From: Mortierella sp. BCC40632
Lineage: Eukaryota > Mortierellomycota > Mortierellomycetes > Mortierellales > Mortierellaceae
NCBI GenBank assembly: GCA_011634665.1
Contig: WAEK01000010.1
Span: forward strand, 124,001-188,000
Direction of reading: 5' to 3'
Length of the DNA: 64,000 nt
Shown: positions 35,920 to 49,253 of the stretch, in pieces
Position numbering within the stretch: the first letter of the stretch is position 1
Layout: the number at the start of each line of letters is the position of its first letter
Translations under genes and position numbers: made by a program
The notes under the pieces: generated by a model
Seen by the model: only the letters and a program-made list of their open reading frames with translations
What the model was told of the DNA's origin: nothing
The model's database searches: none

Positions 35920-37171
35920 ATGTTCCGCACGGCCTTGACAGGAGCACGTTTACTGGGTATGGCTTTTCTACTGCATCTACACTGGAATATTGACTACACG
36001 ACAACTTTGGTCAGCCCTCCCTACGACCCAAACAGAGAAACAATTCCGGCATGGGAACTCTCTTAAATTCGGGAATACTTCTCAGGGGGAAAAGGGCATA
36101 GTCGATGCGTGCATGGCGTAAATGACGCCGGACTGGATCCTTTGCAAGATGCCGGGTACCAAATATACCCAAGGGAACTTTCTAAATTGCCAACTATTGC
36201 TGACTTCTTTCTGAATTTTTTTGTACAATAGCTGCCTCAGCCGAGACTAGTCCTTGCAAAAACTTTCACACTTCAGCGGCAACACTAGCAAAACCTCGCA
36301 GATCCAGGAAAGACATTGCTGTTCATATTCGCAAAAGCAACCTCGAGAAGCAGGAGAAGAAGCGCATCGAGTATGAGAACTCTACGCCAAACTATATCAT
36401 TGGCAATGAAACCGGCTTTACACGATCGTTGATGCGACCCCAGGCGATGTTCCAGACACCTTTGGCAGCCATTAAGCCCGTGGATGCCGACTCTAGCGCC
36501 GATGATGCTACTTCTTCCTCCTCTTCAGCATCCTCCTCCATTTTCTCTACAACTGCCCGAAAGCCACCTGTTGTATCAACCTCGAACCCATTGGGATACC
36601 AGCACTTCTTGACCAAGGAAGAGGCCGATCTGGTCTTTGACTCGGTTCCTCAGGTTCAGGTGCAGGAGATGATTCTTCGTTCTTCTCTGGTCAACGAGAA
36701 GACACAGCTCCCCATTGAAAAGCAAAAGGCGGAGCTTGTCCGCAGGATTACGGCACTTGAGAACGCCAACTCAAAACAGATCATGCTCGAGAATGTCCGG
36801 AGGGCTAGAGAGGCTTTCCAGCGCGTGGAGGGTGATACTGGCAGTCCCGAAGTCCAGGGTAAGGGGAAATCTTGTAGTTTCCAAGTCCATTCCTGCGCTA
36901 GCAAAAAAAAAAAAAAAAAAAGTACTTACACAGTATTACTATTTCATTCTCTTTGATAGCTGCCGTCATGACAGCCAGGATCCACAATCTGTTTGACCAT
37001 GTCCGGAACAACAAAAAGGACAAGCACAACTACCGCCGTCTCCGCATGTTGATCCATCAGAGACAAACGGTGCTCAAATACCTCAAGAAGACCGATCCTT
37101 CTCGCTACCACGTCTGCCTCGACCGCCTCGGTCTCGAGCCGCGTGCCATTGAGGATGAGATTGTTATTTAG
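35920..37171 (+). CDS. MRPS28: Mitochondrial ribosomal protein uS15m
   Basis: Small-subunit mitoribosomal protein homologous to bacterial S15. Exons 35920-35956, 36232-36858 and 36960-37171 give 291 residues. The tiny first exon encodes a targeting peptide start, MFRTALTGARLL. The conserved S15 core is at the C-terminus: GDTGSPEVQAAVMTARIHNL, KKDKHNYRRLRMLIHQRQ and KYLKKTDPSRYHVCL. The long N-terminal extension, with basic and Ser/Ala-rich segments, matches the extended yeast Mrps28 rather than bacterial S15. The last intron holds an A tract of 18-19 right after its donor. Confidence 0.92.
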
Positions 37172-37672
37172 AGATCCATAGGCTTGGGAGGGGGTGCGAA
37201 AGTAGAGGAGTATTTCCTCTGCGCATGAAATTTGAATAAAAACGCAAACCGGTAGAGACAAACCAGCCAAAGCCTGCTCCTGCATCTGGCTTGAACTTTT
37301 CGTCCAAGCTAAGCCAAGCCTAGCACTGCATGTGCCAATTACGCTCTCATGCGGAAATGTTGGTCGGAAAGGGGCCTACTACTGTCCTTCCATGGGAGAC
37401 AAGTAAAGTTTTGTGATACTCTCTTACCAGGAACCTATTGGCGCTGACAGAGCCGATGGGTTGTTGCACCCCGATCCGACCGTGCCGTCTTGCTCTACAA
37501 CCTGCTCCCACGCCACTCGTCCAGCCCTGCCTCTTTCGCGACTCTACCTCGCACTTTCCTCTTTCTTTTTTCCTTTCCTCTCCTCTCCCGTCTCTCTCCC
37601 TTTCTCTTTCTCTTTCTTTTCTCTCCTCATCAGTCCATTTGCTCATTCCATTCACACATCATTGTCTCATCA
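37172..37672. other. Upstream region of the paraoxonase-like gene
   Basis: About 500 bp with a CT-rich leader in its last 150 bp. No gene seen. Confidence 0.5.
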
Positions 37673-39166
37673 ATGGCCAACTCCAACAAAAAGAACAAAT
37701 CGCGTCCAGTACGACCAAAGACGAACCAGGGCAAGTCCAGCGCGTTCAAGGGCCTAGCTGCTGTAGTGGTCTTGACTGCAGCTCTGAGCTTCAATTTCGT
37801 CAAGGATTTCGTTACCGACACTGGCCTTCTCCTTGGCAAGGTCCAGCCCTTCAACACTGCCGGATGCACCATTGTCCCTGGCCTCGAGGCTTGTGAGGAC
37901 ATTCACCTCCTCCGAGGTCCTGGTTTAGCCTTCGCCACTTGTGGGTCGGCCGAAGCCCGAAAGGGTTGGTTCCCACCCGTAGCTCGTCTTAACGCCTCGA
38001 CAGAGAACGCTTTCGAAGACAGAGTGATCGCATATAACATGGAGGTTTGTTTATATTTGTTTTCTATGATAGCTTGTACGAGTGTCGTGTGTCCAGTTGG
38101 ACAAACATAATGTCGGGTGACCTGTCTAACTTTGGTTTTCTCCCATAGTCTGGAAACTACGACTCGCTGGAGTTGACTGGCTTCCCTGAAGGCACTGACA
38201 AGGTCTTTCATGGAATGGATGTCTTTGAGCGGTCGCCAACAGAATACACTTTTTTCGTTATCAACCATCGCCGAGGAGGAAGTGTAGTCGAGATCCTTGA
38301 CTACACTCTGGGGGAGAAGAGCCTTCAATACGTTGAGACCATCCGACATGATCTTATCCACACACCGAACGATATTGTTGCCACCAGTCCACGCTCCTTT
38401 TACGTCTCGAACGATCATCTCTACCGCGAGGGAGGATTGAGAATTGTTGAAGGTAACTTGACGTCCGAGAGCTTGTTTCTCCGCTTGCCTCGCCTTTCTT
38501 GCATAATTATGCAACAGGCTGCCCTCTGTTTTTATTTGCATTTCTCTGTATGTATGTGTGCGTGTGTGTGTGTGCGTGTGTGTGTATGCGTGTGTGTGTA
38601 TTTTTCTCACAAGAGCCAACCTTTTCGTGTTTGGATTACAATTAGAGCTCTTGCGCAAAAAATGGGCCAACATCATCTATTACTCGCCTGAAAAGACATT
38701 TGTTGCCATTGACCATATTGCTTCTGCCAATGGCATGACCACCAATCAGGACCGATCCGTTATCTACGCCTCTGCGTGCTATGGAGCCTCAATGCTCGTC
38801 TTGGATCGTCTTGATGATAACACACTAGCCCAGAAAGAAAGCATCAAGCTTGACTTCTTCAATGACAATCCATCATTCGAACCCGAATCAGGAGAGGTCT
38901 TTGTCACAGGTCATGTGCAGCCGATCAACATGGCCAAGGGCTTGAAAACCCCCGTGAAACCAATCGAAGGTCCATCCAAGATCGTGAAGCTGACAAAGAA
39001 AAAGGGTGAAGCCAAGACCTCGGTTCAAACTGTTCTTGAGGACAATGGAAAGCTACTCTCGACAGGAACAACGGCGGTTGTGGACCGGAAGCGAGATGTG
39101 ATGCTCGTTAGTGCCGTCTTCTCTATCCATGGTCTCATTCGTTGCCCCATCCCAGCGGGTGTTTAA
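37673..39166 (+). CDS. Paraoxonase-like arylesterase/lactonase
   Basis: Six-bladed propeller hydrolase of the PON family, expected to act on lactones or aryl esters with calcium. Exons 37673-38044, 38149-38452 and 38646-39166 give 398 residues. The residues that bind the two calcium ions in PON1 are all matched: Glu-Asp in ACEDI (about 75-76), Asn in TPNDIV, Asn in ASANGM and Asp-Asn in NDNPSFEP; the catalytic-site His residues fit FHGMD and INHRRG. A basic start followed by a single hydrophobic helix (about 26-42) suggests a signal anchor, so the enzyme probably faces the ER lumen or outside. Intron 2 contains a GT microsatellite at about 38553-38603. The natural substrate cannot be read from sequence. 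Confidence 0.85.
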
Positions 39167-40084
39167 AGTAAGAGGGTCACCGTCCTGAAATAGCATTCTG
39201 ATACTTCCTCTATTCGACGCTCAAATCTGGACTCGAGAGAAATAAAGCCTCTTTGTGTTCAAAATGTCGAGGCAACAGAGGTATGAAAGACAATAAAATT
39301 CTGTACTACGTTTGAGCAACCGCATGAAGCAAAGAACAGGAAATGTATAACGCCGGAGAATCAGTCCGGGGTGGACAACGACATAATCCTTTTTCTTTTC
39401 GATACCACTCACCAATACGCGATGACGTCTGTCCAAGTTAAACCTACTACTTGGATTTGTTAAAAATTACTATAGCTGATTCCCGCAGACCCATAGTTCG
39501 CTGTCTGAGGATGTCCAATTTTGTAGTGTGGACAGGAGAGTTTGCTTGAAAGGGTGTCAACAAAGGACATCTACTTGCTGAGTTGGTAGATTTGCTATTG
39601 GGGTGACTCTCATCATTTTCTTCTTTTTTGCCCTGTGTTCACAAAGTCTTACATCCTCAAGATTCGGTTAGGATGAAGCATGTGTGTGTGTGTGTGCAAG
39701 AACAGAGTTATGCAACTCTAATGCAATAGAATAGATCCGTGCCCACTTTGGCCTGTGGTAGTCCACCATTGTTTCAGTCTTTTGTTTGGGCAAGGTGTAG
39801 AACATGTGTCCTGAGTGACTCTTATGAATAGGCGTTACCACTCTTGAGTAGACATTGCGCTGTCCTGGTTGATTTTAACTGTCTCCTTCTCCACGTTGCC
39901 GTCGTCTTTTACCAACGCCTCTCCTTCCCACTAGGGGAGAGTCCAAGCCTTTCTTTTAGATAATTCAAATGGAAGATGTCATACTGTAACTTTCAGTGAG
40001 AAAAGGAGCTCAATTAGACCCATACGTTTCTGTCTTTACTTTTTCCTTCTACATAATCCAAGAATAATAGTCAAAACAAGGGGC
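39167..40084. other. Spacer between convergent genes
   Basis: About 900 bp between the 3' ends of the esterase and channel genes. A short GT repeat occurs at 39680-39698. No gene seen. Confidence 0.55.
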
Positions 40085-43000
40085 CTATGCATGTTTCTGG
40101 AACCCTTGTAATGCTTCGAGAATGGCATTGATGTCACTCTGGAGCTTGACGATCCCTTCCTTCACCTCAGATACCTCCACTTTAGTCTCAGATAGAGCTG
40201 CTTTCATCCCAGAAAGTTCTTCTTTCACCTCAGAGAGCTCGTTTTTCACTTCGAGGATCTCTTTGCTCGCCCCAGATATCTTCATATCCAGTTCCATATT
40301 GTCCTGCTGTAACCTTGAAGCTTCCAAACTCCCATTACTAGATCGCTTGAGGTCATTAAGATGCTGCGCTTGCTGCATAAGTTGTTCCTTGATGCTCGAA
40401 AATCCATCCACTATGGTCTGGTTTTGTTTAATGCGCTCTCCTTCGAACTCTCTGGTGCTCGTGACCGCCCAAGACTGTTCGGTATATTGCTCACTGTTCT
40501 TGGAAGCCTTCGATTCGGAGGATTGGTTGGTTGACTCGTCTTCAAAGATGATCTCCTCGTCCATTTTTGCTACTCTCCGCCAATACTGTTTCATCTGGTA
40601 AGGAGTGGCTGTGTAGTAGATCATGGTTGGAAACCAGTTAAATGTCTCACGAAAGCCTGATCGAAGTGCAAGTGACCAAAGGATGAGTGTTGAGTGTTAG
40701 TCTCCTGGAGGTATTCATGTCTGTTGAGCATTGCCTTCTCTCCACAAAAAACCCTAACCCCCAAAGAAGCCTTGAGTACATACCAGGTATGTGAAACGAC
40801 ATGTTCTCGGCACCCTCTACATATCTGAGTCTGTTTTCAAGCCATACTTGACGCCAGCTGTCGTCAGCTTTGATAAAGGCACTGTTCATCAAGGCTGAAT
40901 GCACGATGGTCGGAACCAATTAGTCAAGCGACTCGACGGAACAATTTGGCACCCCAATTACACTTGGTATAGCAACCATTGCTCTGGTCTACACTTTAGA
41001 TTAACTTACCAATTAGCACGTTGAGCATCAAGATGGATGAGAATGTAAAGTATACCATCACCATAAACAATAGTGGTCCATTCTTGTACGTAGCCTTGTT
41101 CTCTCCATCGCTATCCTCAAACATATCATTGTTCAATGGGTCATACCGACCTCCCTGATTCCAGGAGCATGAGCGATGGTTAGACGGAATTGACAACATC
41201 AGCAACAGTAGCGGCAGCAGCAAAAAGAACTGGTTTTGTCATTCCAAGTTCATATATCATTGGCATTTACCATCATCAGGTACACAGTGGAGATGGCTCC
41301 AAGAAAGTCATCTGGTAAATTGACATCTTTTGGTTGACCTGAACTCTCCACACCTCCGTGGATGACATGAACGATAGCAATCGTAAAGAAGATCATGCTG
41401 GTGGCAAGAACCATGGAAAACACTTTAATCTCGCGGAGAATACCAAACATAATGGTGATATACTTGCACACGGTTTCGCTCACTCGGAGCTCAGCCAACT
41501 AGGGTGTTGTTTAAAAAGATGCATGGAAGTCAGTACTCAGAACCAGTCTCATCAGTTAATCACTCTCATACTCCTTGTCCACCTTGCTTAATTCCGCCAC
41601 ATACCAAGTGGAGGAACACAAATACGACACTAAAGCTAAAGTCAGAGGTTATGGAGTTCTCATCAGCGTGCAAAATGTTGAAGATCTGGTGGATACTTGT
41701 TACAAGAGGATAAGAGTATGTAACTAGATCGAGCATGTTGTAAGGTGATCTGTCGAAAGAAAAGGATTGAGGGTCATTGAGTATCAGTGGCCACGACTTT
41801 TGTGCTCTACAATTCGCTGTTACTTGGCATGGTTCTAGCATCCGAAATACCTGAAGTATGCGGATCGAGATCTTGGGGTATCCAACGGATCCAGTCTATA
41901 GCTCTTCTGGCTCTTTCCTGTAATTTTCAAACGAACTCCTGCGATCCATTGAGAGATCCCTGTAAGATAGCTGCTGACTCTCTTCTTTTCCTCTTCTTCA
42001 TCTACCCCTTTCTCTCCTTCATCGCTATCTACTGGCTGTGAATGGTATCGACTCTCCCGCCATTGAAGAAACTCGAGCCAGAGAAACATACAGGAGAGAA
42101 CAGCGATTCCTGAGAAGACTCCAAGCAGCTGAGCCCTCTTTCTATGGTATACTTGCATAAGAGCTCCAACCACGATGAGGAGCGAATAGAGACACTGTGT
42201 CGAAAACCGAATCATCCATACCACAAATGCAAAAGAGTTCCTAAGAGTAAGTGAGATTCCACCGCGTTAGAACATGAAGGGCTTTTAGCATTGTAATTAC
42301 AAACCTAACCACAAGGTGCCTCCTATCGTTACATACCATTTGTACTGGATCACAGCCTCAATGGCCGGATTGTAGAGGATCTCGAGGCTGTAGAACCGAG
42401 GTTGGATATACACATGACTGAAAGGGCTTATACAAAGTAAGGTAGTGCGATAGAAAGCTTGGATCCATGTTGTTCTCTGACTTGAATAAGGATTTGGAAA
42501 TTCGTTGCATGGTGACCGAGTCTTTGGAACAAAAGACCAAAGGAGACTGACAGGAGCAACAAATACATCTTCTGTAAAGTTGGCATTGAGCGGATCTGCT
42601 TCCTCTTCAGTTAGATGTAGCTGCAGAACTGGATTCCGACACTCGTAAATCTTGCGACCATTTGGAGTCCAGAACTGACGAAGCGTTGGGGGATGAGTGA
42701 TCATGTAGTTGTTCACAACAAATTCTCGGTCATGACATCGGATAAAACCAAACCCCCTGGTTACTCGGAGTGCTAGATCGGCATGTCTAGTTACGAGGTC
42801 ATCCATGTACTCAAGCATATAAAGGATATAGGTGATGTCGTTCGATTCCTTTGCCTTTTCGAGACAGTATTCGATGAGGATCCGTGCGACTTCAACTGCT
42901 GTTGGATCTGTTCTGGCCTTTTCAAGAATGATTCCCAGAGGGTTGGCTCCACTTGTGTAAGCTCTCAGGGGAACCCAGTTATCTGCGACACCAGTAGTAC

Positions 43001-46000
43001 CTGATTGAAAAAGTCTCTTCAAGAACATCTTGACTGACTCGTGATTCTTTGTCTCTCGGATACTGCAAACTTTTGATATCAAGGATTCTGAGTGATCGCC
43101 CGAGACCGGGTAGTAGTTGACAAAGGAGCGAAGATAATTGATCTTTGAGCCGAGATCTCCATCCCATGGTTCTTTTTCAATGGCAAGCCTGGTCAAGCTC
43201 TCGAAAAACAAGCTTGGGTCCTCTGGCATAAATGATTTCCCTGAATAAAGTCGAACGCTACCTCCAACGGTGCTGAGAGTTGGGTTGCCCTCGTGAGAGC
43301 AGGTACTCAGCTTGCGTACTTCGTTCATACAAAACTGATCCCAGTAAAACAAAAGCTCAAGACCCTCCTGTGATGACTGTGGAAGTTGCCAGATCCATAG
43401 GTATCGAATATACTTGGCCTCGTTTACCACCACCAACCGAGAGTTCCTCTCCTGAGTGTAGCAACTGGTTGCCCTCCACCAATACTGCCGCGATGTTCCA
43501 TCCTTGAATTGGATACTCATTGTCGTCTTTTTCAAGGAGTCATGATCGTCTCCTCGAATCACAAAGGTTCCTCCGGGATAGGTAATCTCGGTCCCAAAAA
43601 CAATCTCAGGGACACTGTGAAGCTTTGATATACAGTCTGGAGCACATTGAGGTTCGCCTTTGGTGCCGACCGATACGTCCTCCAGAAAAGATACCTCAAA
43701 GGTCGATCCTTGGTAACATGCTAACACAGTCGACTTGGCATTGGATCCACTCCACTTTTCTCCAAGCCTGATGTCCTGTACAACGTGTCTTGAATCCAAC
43801 AACGGCATGATATGTCTCTTTGACTGAGAGATATTACTTGTGTCTGCGATAAAGAATGAATTCTCCTGCTGGCAAAAAGACTGGCCGTAGAGGATTTTGT
43901 CTCTCTCCAGAAACCCACACCAATCGTCGGACGAGAAGTCTAGCCGCTGGAGGAGATCTCCTGACTCTGTCGAGTATAGGAGCAGAGTCTTTTCTGTTAC
44001 AATTGCTAGAGTCTCTCCAGTCGATGAAAGGAAATGCTTCTTAATCCAGTGTGTTGTGTTAATGAGGTGAGTTGCTGTTTTTGTAGTCAGATCCCATATT
44101 GAAAGGTGATAAGGCGATGTCTCCAACGTGAGAATACCTCCTGCTGCTGCCGACGCGACTCTAACATCAGTGAGTGTACTCAGTTTTCGCAATACAGGAA
44201 TATGAAAGAGCATCTCCCACTGGCCAGCAGTCTTGAACACACTAAATCCTTTCTGGTCACAGGTAACAAATCTCTCAGAGCTACCGTCCCACTGAGACTT
44301 GGAAAGATAGGTAAACCTGGCATCCCCTCCGAAAGACTGTAGTGTGGCGCATCGAGAATGGCGATCTGAGGGCTCGAGTAGTGGAGGTACCTGTTGACTT
44401 TGAGACTGTCGTCGGTGAACATATCCAGGGTATTCAAAAATAAGAACAGCCCCTGGCAATGACTGTTGTGTCCTGTAAACGGCAGCCTGAGACCCATTCC
44501 ACGACAGCGATAGCTTTATGCCCCAGGAATCCTTAGTATCGATATCGACCACAGCATGAGCATTGGGTGATGTGTATTGATATGGATATGTCGCTCTTGA
44601 AGTAGCCTGTGATAGGTGTAACTCCCAGAAATCAAGGAAGACCCTCTTTCCAACCTGTGAAAGGGTGACAGCATGGGAGCCTGACGCCGAGATTTCGACA
44701 CCCAAGACCGTAGCTGGCATCTGTAGACCGCCAGAATTACGGCCGATACCGTGACAGATTTGGAATGCCCTCCTAGGTGAAGGTATTCGAGGAAGAATAC
44801 AATCTGACCAAACCAATTTGAATTTGTTTAGAAACTTGAGGAAGTAGTTTTGGAGTATGTCCATTTTGCAGAATCAAATTACATACCGTAAGAGTCCTCA
44901 CTCGGTAGGCTCTGGCTCAGCTCCACATAGCAGATCTTTAGCGACCCTGGATTCAGGTCGTCCTTTTGAAAGACCTTGACGCTGATTTCGGATTCAACTT
45001 GATATCTTAGCAGCACTCTTAAAAACGAGACTCCGCCTATTGACGATGGACATAATGAAACAGAGTTGTTAAGTACAGCGTCTTGGTAGTGAAACAGTCA
45101 AGGCTCAATAGATTCAACTCTACTCACCGGTTTCTGGAGGAGGGCCAAGAACGACCGCCTATTTCAAGTGAATAACTACGTTAGATACTTGAAAAGACTA
45201 CGGCAGACTCGATGGCTCCTTCATACGTCTTACCCGATCTCCGACATTCAAGTAATCGATGCCCTCTGTATCTTGATCGAGTGCGAAGCAAATTGTCGAA
45301 TAATAGAACTGCTCAAATCGCAGCGAGGTCTCTGTACTCAATGGACAAAGCTACATTTGTATGAAGTCAGCTCTATACATGCTACAATGGAGATGATATT
45401 CACTGGAGATTAAACCTAACATACCCACGACTCTTTCTTTCCGAGTGGTATAGGAGGCGAGTAATCTCTGTTAAATTCAGGTGAGAGAGAAGGAAGCTAG
45501 TGTGAATAATAATCCAACGCAAACCCCTTCCTCCAGAATACTATGTAGACCCAGCGATACTTACTCGCTTGACCCTTCATAAACGGTCCTATTATCAAAA
45601 TCGGTTTGCAATGTATAGAAGAGCCGAATAGTATGATTGTCTTGATACATGCCGGTTAGTATGGCTAAACTGGTTCCTGGAGAACGGAGACCATCGCGGG
45701 AGAGTTTTTTTCTTTTTCTTTCTGCATACCATAGGTGCGAGCGTCGAGATCATCCAACATCTGAGCCTCATATTCGCCCATGGATGTGAATGCTGTTGAC
45801 TTTGCACGCCTGTCAAAAGATTGACTCCAATCGCACTTGTCTCCAATCTCGACAATGCTCAGTCCGCCAGCTTTCCATCCAACTGTCATATCGCCGCTGT
45901 CGCCATCCTGTCTAGTGGCTTCATCGTCCACCCCACATCCATTCTGACTCCTTTGACTGGCCAGACTGACATGGTTGTCGCCAATATCATCGACTTGATT

Positions 46001-46105
46001 GACACTATTGTTGCGGGTTCCCCAGCTCTCAACCGACTCTGGAGCTTGTTCGACGGTGACCACGGTAGCTTCTGGCTTGGAGATGGCCAGAGGGGTCACT
46101 GCCAT
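40085..46105 (-). CDS. TRP-like cation channel with beta-propeller-like N-terminus
   Basis: Thirteen exons join in phase to about 1,617 residues: 46105-45730, 45664-45565, 45467-45425, 45329-45234, 45158-45128, 45036-44887, 44803-42337, 42240-41851, 41749-41605, 41498-41271, 41154-41010, 40894-40784, 40656-40085. The N-terminal half (mostly the 2.5-kb exon) has repeated beta-strand units with WD-like spacing (AVTLSQVGKRVFLDFWEL, LSLSWNGSQAAVYRTQQ) and is probably a propeller. The C-terminal third has about six membrane segments, a pore loop FLGAISTVYLMMGGRYDPL split by intron 10, and S6 VYFTFSSILMLNVLIGALMN, as in TRP channels. After a conserved WLENRLRYVEGAENMSFHIPGF comes a long heptad coiled coil (EVKNELSEVKEELSGMKAAL), likely for tetramer formation. 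Ion selectivity and trigger are unknown. Confidence 0.82.
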
Positions 46106-46677
46106 TGTTGATTCCTGATGAAAAAAAAAAAGATGATGATGATGAAGCAATTGCTGAGTCAGGCCTTCATGTCATCCCAATGAGCCCTTGGGTAACATAA
46201 CCCCGCCTTTGTCCCTGTGCTCTAAAGAGTCTTTGCTCATCCCTGCAGCAGAGAAACGAACGTCAAGATCTCAGCTGGGAATCATGATGAGGTCTACTCT
46301 TGATTCATCAGAAGCTGCCTTGGCGGAAACTGTGCACTGTGGTCAAAGTGTATTGGGGGCAACTGCTTTCTCCCTTTCTGGCAGAGAGTGGCATACACCG
46401 AGCATCCACCTTTCTCCCTTTTTAGAAAGTAACCTGTTATAGATTTGTTTGCCCTTTCCATAGACAGTAGTCCAGGCCTTTTGACATCGCCACGCGTTTG
46501 TTTCAACAGCAAATCCACAACCACTGGCCCTTGACGAAGCAAACCACAAGAAATATAAAAAACCCTTGCACATCCTTTTAATTCTACACCTATCAAACTT
46601 TCTTTCTTTCCTCATTGCTCGAAGCTCGTTTTCCACATTCCAGCTTCTTTTCCTCACGACCTAGTTAACATTTGCAG
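46106..46677. other. Divergent promoter region
   Basis: Lies between the channel start (minus) and the acidic/basic-block gene (plus). A TATA-like ATATAAAAAA occurs at about 46553-46562. The missing first exon of the plus-strand gene may lie here, but I could not place it. Confidence 0.45.
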
Positions 46678-47998
46678 TCAAATCACCACGAAGGGTCCCA
46701 GTTCAGAGGCTTCACACAAGGGAGAGTCAAAGGCCGTCAAAGCTAAGACCAAGTCCAGGGATGAGAACGAGAGCGAAGAGGAAGAGTTACAGGATGATAA
46801 CCTCAAAACCGAGTCGAAGGCAAGCCCCAAGTCCAAAGTCAAGTCGAAGTCGAAAGCCAAATCTAAGAATGCTGTGAAAGACGAGGACGAGAGCGAAGAC
46901 GAAGACGAGAGCGAAGAAGAGTTACACGAAGATGAGGACGAGGAAGACGAGGAGGATGAAGATCAGATTGAGGAGGGTGAAGATGATAGCGAAGAAGAGC
47001 TACAGGTTGATATACCCAAGACCAAGACGAAATTCAAGTCAAAACCGAAGGCCAAATCTAAAAACAAGGACAAGAGAGAACTGGAAGAGCTCAAGCTCAC
47101 TCTCGGGTCGCACCAGTACGGTAGATTGATAAATGTCGATGACTACAGTCTTCTGAGGGACGGCTGTCGCATTCTTCGCAAACCCCTCGCAGAGAATGGC
47201 GAAGAATTGGCAAGAATGCTGGGGGGTGCTTTGATACACTATGGCAAACAAGTTTTTCTCTGTCTCAACGTGGAAATATATGGACACATCCTAGGCGAGG
47301 ACGCACACAGGACAAAGGCTCTGGCTCTACCAAGAGATGCGCACTATGTTATCACAAGCAAGAGCCGTGGGAGATCTAAAGAGTTGCTAATTGGAACAAC
47401 AAAGTGGAATGCTCGCGTGACGATGGCTGTCAAACTGACTACTGGCGAGATTATCATTGGACCGAACAACCAAAGCTTTTGCCCAGACGATACACCGCAA
47501 TTATGGCTTCGAAAGGGTGGTGGAAAGGAAGTTTACGAAAATGTTATGCGTCAGACTTGGTCCAAATTTGATGAGGAGACAACCTACAAGCAGTACGCCG
47601 CAGTGCACCATATATTCCTCGAGCATTATACGCGGCCAGTGACACTGAGTACTCTTTACGAATTTAACAAAAAGTCATCATGGTCAAGCACGAAGATTAT
47701 GACCTTCATTTTGTATAGGTTATACGGTGATGGCAAGGTGGCCAAGTCGGAGGTGGCAGCATGTCTGAAGGAGATAAAGGAAAAGGACCGAAAGTCCAAG
47801 ATTTTCACCCAACTCGAGCAGCTAGCGCAAGTGATGGAGACCGAGGAGACTTCATCTATGTCTAAGGAGATCAATAGGAAACTCACCAACTTGGCCAAAC
47901 ATGCTATATCGACTAGTGGGTCCACCAACAAAAAGAGAGTGCGTGGTGAGGTGAAAAAACTGATTGATATGATGCTTGATAGACATGAAGTGCTGTAG
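46678..47998 (+). CDS. Unrecognised protein with acidic/basic block N-terminus
   Basis: An open frame runs from a good acceptor (TTTGCAG) at 46677 to the stop at 47996-47998, about 439 residues, but has no in-frame ATG before 47218. A short upstream exon with the start codon must exist, or the gene is broken. The first 140 residues alternate Lys/Ser blocks (KVKSKSKAKSK) and Asp/Glu blocks (ESEDEDESEEELHEDEDEED), arranged as two imperfect copies of about 60 residues. The rest looks globular: LGSHQYGRLINVDDYSLLRD, LPRDAHYVITSKSRGRS and SSTKIMTFILYRLYGDGKVA. I do not recognise a family. The charged part suggests a nuclear or chromatin-associated protein, which is only inference. Confidence 0.65.
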
Positions 47999-49199
47999 AG
48001 AGCTATATCTTTATAGAACAAGTGTTGTTAAGAGAAGTGCCAAAAAAAAAAAAAAAAAAAATTAAAACCCAGGCATTTGTATCGAAACAAAAGGAGCTTA
48101 TGTAGAGAGAATCAGCAGAAATGTCGGTTTGCCTTCTGTGGCGAGGATGGAGTCATTCAGGGCAGGTGAGAAAACAAATGGACGGAGCATCCAGACACCT
48201 CTTTCCTCATCGACCTCTCCTCTCCCCTTACCAACAAGTGTACGCCAACCTTTGCCCAGAATAAAGACACAGCACATCTTACCGATTTTTTCCTCTCCTT
48301 GTGTTTTTAGAGAATCTTCCCTTTTTTTTGCAAGAAGGGTAAAGTCATACTCGAGTCTGTCGCCGACCCTGGTAGCCTATTCTTTCGACTGGAACTCATG
48401 ATCGGAAGTTTTCAATTTTCAGCTAGACTGCATGCATGCTTTTCCCGACTTATCGCGAACACCAAGAACATGGCCACAGTTCAATATACCAAGGATCTTT
48501 TCGTTTCGGCTGAGATGGCTGTTCCAAGGGCTGTGGCAAGACAAACGCTAAACGCTTGGCTTCATGGACCCTGCCTGTGTCATTTGAACAGGGATGCAAT
48601 CGCAAATGCGTGTCTTTTGAAGCGCTGGCCATTCTCTATAGCTTTATATGTACCCTTCATCTTCAATGAACAGTCTAGTTGCGGCAAGGTGCTCAAGTCA
48701 GACGCAATGACACAAACAAGGATATTCGGATTGAGAAAGGAATGGGTACGATGTATGCTACCTTTGCAGCGACACCAAACGTGGTGAAGGATGAAGAACT
48801 CTCCTGTCTGTATCCAATAGAATTTACTAACTTGGCCAGAAAGACCCCAGCATGTAACTTCACATTTCAACGACATGAAAGTGGCATTGAAAGTAGAGAG
48901 CTTGACTGAAAGCAAGAAAGGAAAAAAAAAAAAGAGGAAGATAGGCAATTTGATATGGGATGAAAACAATAACGGATGTATTTTTTTTTTTTCTTTCTTA
49001 TTCTAGTTATGCACAATAACGGATGTACATTTGCTATCTGTCCACCTTCTCTCTCTCTCCATCGAATTAACGTATTTCACCTCTGAATGAAAACCAACTT
49101 TTTGTTCACCTCGAATAGTCGTGGGTGAATGCTATTTTTTTTTTTTTTATTTTTAAATAACAATCTGGTTCTTGAACACTCCCAGGAGGAACCAGGTCC
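47999..49199. other. Spacer left of the retrotransposon
   Basis: Contains A tracts (48042-48061) and T tracts (48980-48991, 49135-49148) and no supported gene; frames at 48398-48787 and 48580-48969 overlap on opposite strands and have no motif. Confidence 0.5.
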
Positions 49200-49206
49200 C
49201 CAGCAT

Positions 49207-49208
<2 letters not shown>
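49200..49208. repeat. Target-site duplication, left copy
   Basis: CCAGCATAG directly abuts the T41 run that is the poly(A) tail of the minus-strand retrotransposon. The same nine bases recur at 57843-57851 beyond its 5' end. Confidence 0.6.
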
Positions 49209-49253
<45 letters not shown>

